In this document: in pieces, positions 6,283 through 8,697 of the stretch
Numbering within the stretch: the first letter of the stretch is position 1
Layout: the number at the start of each line of letters is the position of its first letter
NCBI GenBank assembly: GCA_043780595.1
Contig: JAYWCL010000044.1
Span: forward strand, 1 to 8,697
DNA: 8,697 nt
Direction: 5' to 3'
DNA from: Limnoglobus sp043780595
GTDB taxonomy: Bacteria; Planctomycetota; Planctomycetia; Gemmatales; Gemmataceae
The notes under the pieces: generated by a model
The model's input: the letters and a program-made list of their open reading frames with translations, nothing else
Database searches by the model: none
What the model was told of the DNA's origin: nothing
Made by a program: the position numbers and the translations under genes

Positions 6283-6515
6283 TCGAAACACTGCAAGATC
6301 GGGTGCAGCGCGTGTTGCGAACCGAAGTCGCCGCCGCGCTGATGCTCGACGGCGCGGAACTCGAAGTTCTCGACGTCTCCGATGGTATCGCCCGCGTACG
6401 TTTCGGCGGTGCCTGTGCCTCGTGCCCCGCCACCATTCTCACGCTCATCACCGGCCTCGAAGCCGAACTCCGCAAGCACGTCCCCGAAGTCGAGTACATC
6501 GAAGCGACGATTTGA
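6279..6515 (+). CDS. Nfu-type (NifU C-terminal domain) iron-sulfur cluster protein
   Basis: A 78-aa protein consisting only of the NifU C-terminal (Nfu) domain, which holds or delivers Fe-S clusters as a dimer. The diagnostic C-x-x-C is at Cys46 and Cys49 in the context GGACASCPAT; the surrounding pattern (D/E-G-A-x-L-E-V before it, a conserved hydrophobic helix after it, and an E-V-E-Y-I ending) matches the domain. The start is ATG 6279, overlapping the ribF stop by ATGA, with GGAG seven bases upstream. The frame is open further upstream, but that portion is a shadow of ribF. Coupling to ribF suggests matched output with flavin cofactor synthesis, which is inference. It lacks the N-terminal IscU-like and central ferredoxin-like parts of full NifU, as is usual for stand-alone Nfu proteins. 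Confidence 0.93.
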   Translation: MIETLQDRVQRVLRTEVAAALMLDGAELEVLDVSDGIARVRFGGACASCPATILTLITGLEAELRKHVPEVEYIEATI

Positions 6516-6521
6516 AATTCC

Positions 6522-6539
6522 CGAAGTCTCGCGACTTCG
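6522..6539. terminator. Hairpin between convergent genes, possible bidirectional terminator
   Basis: CGAAGTC (6522-6528) and GACTTCG (6533-6539) form a perfect 7-bp stem with a TCGC loop, in the 36-bp gap between the stop of the Nfu gene (+) and the stop of the TPR gene (-). Position favours a shared terminator. There is no good T-run on either side (only ATTT on the minus strand), so it may be Rho-assisted or only protect 3' ends. Confidence 0.45.
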
Positions 6540-6551
6540 ACTAACCAAGCA

Positions 6552-7649
6552 TTACTCATTCACCTGTTTCTGTAACTCGAGCAATCTGCGATCGTTTGGA
6601 AAGGTCCGCAGTGCGGATGCGAGGATGTTTTTTGCGGGGTCGGGTTGTTTCAAACTGAGGTAACTGATGGCGATGGCGTATGCAGATTGTGGGTCGGGGC
6701 CAATGTCGCGCTCGTAGTCTTGTGCCGAACGAATCGCATCGGTGTAGGCTTTGAGTTGCAAGTGGGCGGAAGCACGTACGAGGTGGATAGCAGGGGTGCT
6801 CGGGCGGATTTTTGCGGCATCATCGGCATGGCGGAGCGCGTCGTTCGGCTGACCGCGACTCAACGCGATGGAGGCTTCCAAAAGTGCGACAACCACCCGG
6901 TGCCCACGCGGAAGCGATACCGTACGCGCGGCTTTCAATTCGCTGTCCACCGCCACAAAGTTCCCCTCGGTGGCGGCGACCGTTGCGGCCCGTACGGCAA
7001 CGATCGCTTTCGTCTGCGATTTCGTTCCTTCGGCATCGCTCGGGTGGGCAACCAGTTGGGCGAGTTGATCGGTCAACCGCAAACCCATTCGCAAATCTTC
7101 GACATCGTATATCAACCAACCGCCTTCGATGCGCGACAGCCACCACCGGTACGGTACCGATCCCGTCGGCGTATCGAGCCGCGAACAGACGATCCCGTCC
7201 GCACCGGAAATGGACGCGACTTTCAGTACTCGCATCTCCCCGGTTAGAGCCAAGCCGCCGTTTTCGCCCAGCTTTTTCAGGGCAATACGCACTTTCGGCG
7301 TCAGTGCCGTGCGGTCGTTACCGTCGAGCGGTTCGCCGATATCGGCGTTCGCGAGTTCCGTTGCCATCCGATCCGCATCGAAACACTCGGCCCAATCGCG
7401 GCCCTTTTTCGCGAGTTCGAGTTCGCCGAGTTTTGCGAACAGCGGCTCGAATTCTTCGCCGTTCGGCGCACGAGTATTTTTGCGAAACGCCTCGCGGGTA
7501 GCAATGTCGCGCTCGGCCGGCTCCCCCGTCGGCAACCGCGGCGGAACTGTACGGACATCGAAGATGCGATCCGCAACGAACCAGAGCGCAACGAGGCCAA
7601 CGAACGGCACAGCAATCAGCGCGATAATGAAACGATTTCCCGAACGCAT
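6552..7649 (-). CDS. Membrane-anchored TPR-repeat protein, unknown function
   Basis: A 365-aa protein with a basic N-terminus (MRSGNR), one hydrophobic anchor (about 7-29), an extended Pro-rich linker (about 34-48), a central globular region (about 62-190) that I do not recognise, and a C-terminal run of helical repeats (about 214-360) with TPR character; the clearest units are about 252-283 (ALLEASIALSRGQPNDALRH) and 287-316, followed by one at about 322-353. TPRs bind partner proteins or peptides, so it probably works as an envelope adaptor facing the periplasm; that is inference. I chose ATG 7649 over the TTG at 7658 because AGGTGG (7659-7664) sits nine bases before the ATG but abuts the TTG. 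It converges with ribF-nfu, and is separated from copA by 108 bp containing an inverted repeat. Confidence 0.87.
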   Translation of the reverse strand: MRSGNRFIIALIAVPFVGLVALWFVADRIFDVRTVPPRLPTGEPAERDIATREAFRKNTRAPNGEEFEPLFAKLGELELAKKGRDWAECFDADRMATELANADIGEPLDGNDRTALTPKVRIALKKLGENGGLALTGEMRVLKVASISGADGIVCSRLDTPTGSVPYRWWLSRIEGGWLIYDVEDLRMGLRLTDQLAQLVAHPSDAEGTKSQTKAIVAVRAATVAATEGNFVAVDSELKAARTVSLPRGHRVVVALLEASIALSRGQPNDALRHADDAAKIRPSTPAIHLVRASAHLQLKAYTDAIRSAQDYERDIGPDPQSAYAIAISYLSLKQPDPAKNILASALRTFPNDRRLLELQKQVNE

Positions 7650-7658
7650 GAGCGGCAA

Positions 7659-7664
7659 CCACCT
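7659..7664 (-). promoter_or_regulatory. Ribosome binding site deciding the start of the TPR gene
   Basis: AGGTGG on the minus strand lies nine bases before ATG 7649. It directly touches the alternative TTG at 7658, which makes that earlier start unlikely. Confidence 0.65.
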
Positions 7665-7676
7665 GTACTCTGGACT

Positions 7677-7745
7677 GGATTTACAGGATGGAACAGAATT
7701 GAGTAGCCAAGACTGGATCTTTCATCTTGTGAATCCTGTAAATCC
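7677..7745. repeat. 13-bp inverted repeat of the ACAGGAT/ATCCTGT type
   Basis: GGATTTACAGGAT (7677-7689) is matched perfectly by its reverse complement ATCCTGTAAATCC (7733-7745). Between them is a weaker inner pair, CAAGA (7708-7712) with TCTTG (7725-7729), so the whole stretch can fold as one long hairpin. The motif is partly iterated: ATCCTGT appears twice in a row at the right (7733-7739 and 7742-7748) and degenerate ACAG-AT copies follow at the left. It begins 12 bases past the copA stop on the minus strand. It could act as a 3'-end hairpin for copA. It resembles ATCCTGT-type dispersed repeats I have seen in several bacterial genomes; that is from memory. Confidence 0.6.
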
Positions 7746-7757
7746 TGTCTCCACCTG

Positions 7758-8697
7758 TCAGCGCCCCAGTCGCAGCGAGTTCAACACGACGGCGAGGCTG
7801 CTGACGCTCATTGCGACGGCGGCCCAGACGGGTGCGAGGAAGCCACCGCCGAACGGCACCAACACCCCAGCCGCAATCGGCACCGCGATAATGTTGTACG
7901 CGAACGCCAACAGTAGATTTTGGCGAATCGTACGCATGGTCGCGCGGCTGCGTTCGCGGGCCACGACGACGAGCCGCAAGTCGGCGCGAACCAGTGTGAT
8001 CGCGGCGGCGGCGATGGCGACATCGGTGCCGGTGCCCATCGCGATGCCGACGTCGGCCTCGGCCAGCGCCGGGGCGTCGTTCACACCATCGCCGGCCATC
8101 GCGACGCGCTCGCCTTTGGCTTTCAACGCGAGCACGAGTTCGCGCTTGGCCTTCGGTTCGACGCCGGCGCGCACCTCGTCGATGGCGAGTTTTTTTGCGA
8201 CGACCTCGGCGGTCTGGGCGTTGTCGCCCGTCGCCATGATCACGCGGATGCCGAGGCGGTGCAGTTCCTCGATCGCTTTCGGCGTCGTGGCTTTGATGGG
8301 ATCGGCGACGCCGAGGAGCGCGAGCATCCGATCATTGCCGGCGACGAAAATCACGGTCTGGCCCTGCTCGCGGAGTTTCGTCGCCTCGGCGTTCCACTCT
8401 GGAGAAACACTGACGCCACTCGCGGCGAGCCAGTCTTCTTTGCCGATGCGGATCGTTTGTCCGCTGATCAGACCGGACACGCCATTGCCGGGAATGGATT
8501 CGAAATTGGCGACATCGCGCAGGGCGATGCTTCGTTCTTCGGCGGCTTTGGTGACCGCGCGCGCCAATGGATGCTCGCTGCGGTTTTCGAGCGACGCGGC
8601 CAGCGCCAGCGTCTCGGCTTCGTTGCCACCGGCGCCGGTCCAGATGTTCACGACCTTCGGCTTGCCCTCGGTGAGCGTGCCGGTCTTGTCCACAATG
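7758..8697 (-). CDS. copA: Copper-translocating P-type ATPase, C-terminal part (gene continues past window end)
   Basis: 312 codons of a P1B-type ATPase that pumps Cu+ out of the cytoplasm using ATP. The fragment begins at I-V-D-K-T-G-T-L-T: the Asp of DKTGT (codon 8688-8690) is the phosphorylated residue. Counting from the Val just before that Asp as residue 1, it continues with SEHPLARAV (39-47, the His-Pro pair of the nucleotide domain), GNGVSG (69-74), ATGDNAQTAE (154-163) and AGDGVNDAPAL (200-210). The last two membrane helices carry AYN (265-267) and MSVSS (295-299); this YN plus M-x-x-S-S signature is the Cu+-specific P1B-1 pattern. The metal-binding N-terminus, the first helices and the CPC motif lie beyond the window, so the start is not seen; the first residue here is not a start codon choice. 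The segment appears more GC-rich than its neighbours by eye. No CueR-type regulator or copper chaperone gene is visible. Confidence 0.95.
   Translation of the reverse strand, partial: IVDKTGTLTEGKPKVVNIWTGAGGNEAETLALAASLENRSEHPLARAVTKAAEERSIALRDVANFESIPGNGVSGLISGQTIRIGKEDWLAASGVSVSPEWNAEATKLREQGQTVIFVAGNDRMLALLGVADPIKATTPKAIEELHRLGIRVIMATGDNAQTAEVVAKKLAIDEVRAGVEPKAKRELVLALKAKGERVAMAGDGVNDAPALAEADVGIAMGTGTDVAIAAAAITLVRADLRLVVVARERSRATMRTIRQNLLLAFAYNIIAVPIAAGVLVPFGGGFLAPVWAAVAMSVSSLAVVLNSLRLGR

Noticed and set aside
6051..6515. 154-codon plus-strand frame as the start of the Fe-S gene
   Set aside because: The upstream half is an Arg-rich out-of-frame reading of ribF. The Nfu domain and the ribosome binding site both point to ATG 6279.
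6144..6548. Minus-strand 134-codon frame opposite ribF/nfu
   Set aside because: It is fully antisense to two well-supported genes and has no family features.
7650..7658. TTG at 7658 as the start of the TPR protein
   Set aside because: The AGGTGG ribosome binding site directly abuts this TTG, whereas it is correctly spaced for ATG 7649.
8691..8693. GTG codon just before DKTGT as a start codon for the ATPase
   Set aside because: It encodes the ordinary Val before the phosphorylation motif, deep inside the protein; the gene simply runs off the window.

Overview
The window looks like a piece of a Planctomycetota chromosome, most likely from the Gemmata/Gemmatales group. This rests on overall style rather than a marker gene: a moderately high GC content, loosely packed genes, large non-coding gaps rich in small hairpins and repeats, coiled-coil envelope proteins of no known family, and an isolated type II secretion F-type protein. 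No rRNA, tRNA, integrase, transposase or CRISPR array is visible.

Layout. Bases 1-298 carry no convincing gene but hold several hairpins, including a 14-bp inverted repeat (103-154) and a strong intrinsic terminator (242-274) for the gene that follows. On the minus strand come a membrane-anchored coiled-coil protein (299-1081) and a small coiled-coil lipoprotein (1249-1650). Bases 1651-2154 are non-coding. They contain a 15-bp palindrome and a roughly 307-bp unit bounded by perfect 17-bp inverted repeats (1837-1853 and 2127-2143). That unit encloses a tandem array with an exact 10/11-bp alternation (1881-1970). Next, still on the minus strand, is a two-gene operon transcribed from about 5242 down to about 2155: a sensor histidine kinase with a solute-binding-protein-like periplasmic domain, then a GspF/PilC-family inner-membrane protein.

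A 139-bp divergent promoter region separates the kinase from a plus-strand pair: ribF (FMN/FAD synthesis) and a 78-aa Nfu-type Fe-S protein, which overlap by the ATGA arrangement and so are probably translationally coupled. They converge, through a short hairpin, on a minus-strand membrane-anchored TPR protein (6552-7649). Beyond a 108-bp spacer with a 13-bp inverted repeat of the ACAGGAT type lies the 3' two-fifths or so of a Cu+-exporting P1B-type ATPase (copA), cut by the window end at its DKTGT phosphorylation motif.

How the genes relate. Most are independent housekeeping or envelope functions. The two real partnerships are kinase + GspF-like protein (17-bp gap) and RibF + Nfu (overlap; flavin and Fe-S cofactor supply). 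The most unusual material is non-coding: the inverted-repeat-bounded unit with a helically phased repeat array between gspF and the lipoprotein gene. All calls come from reading the sequence; no database search was run.
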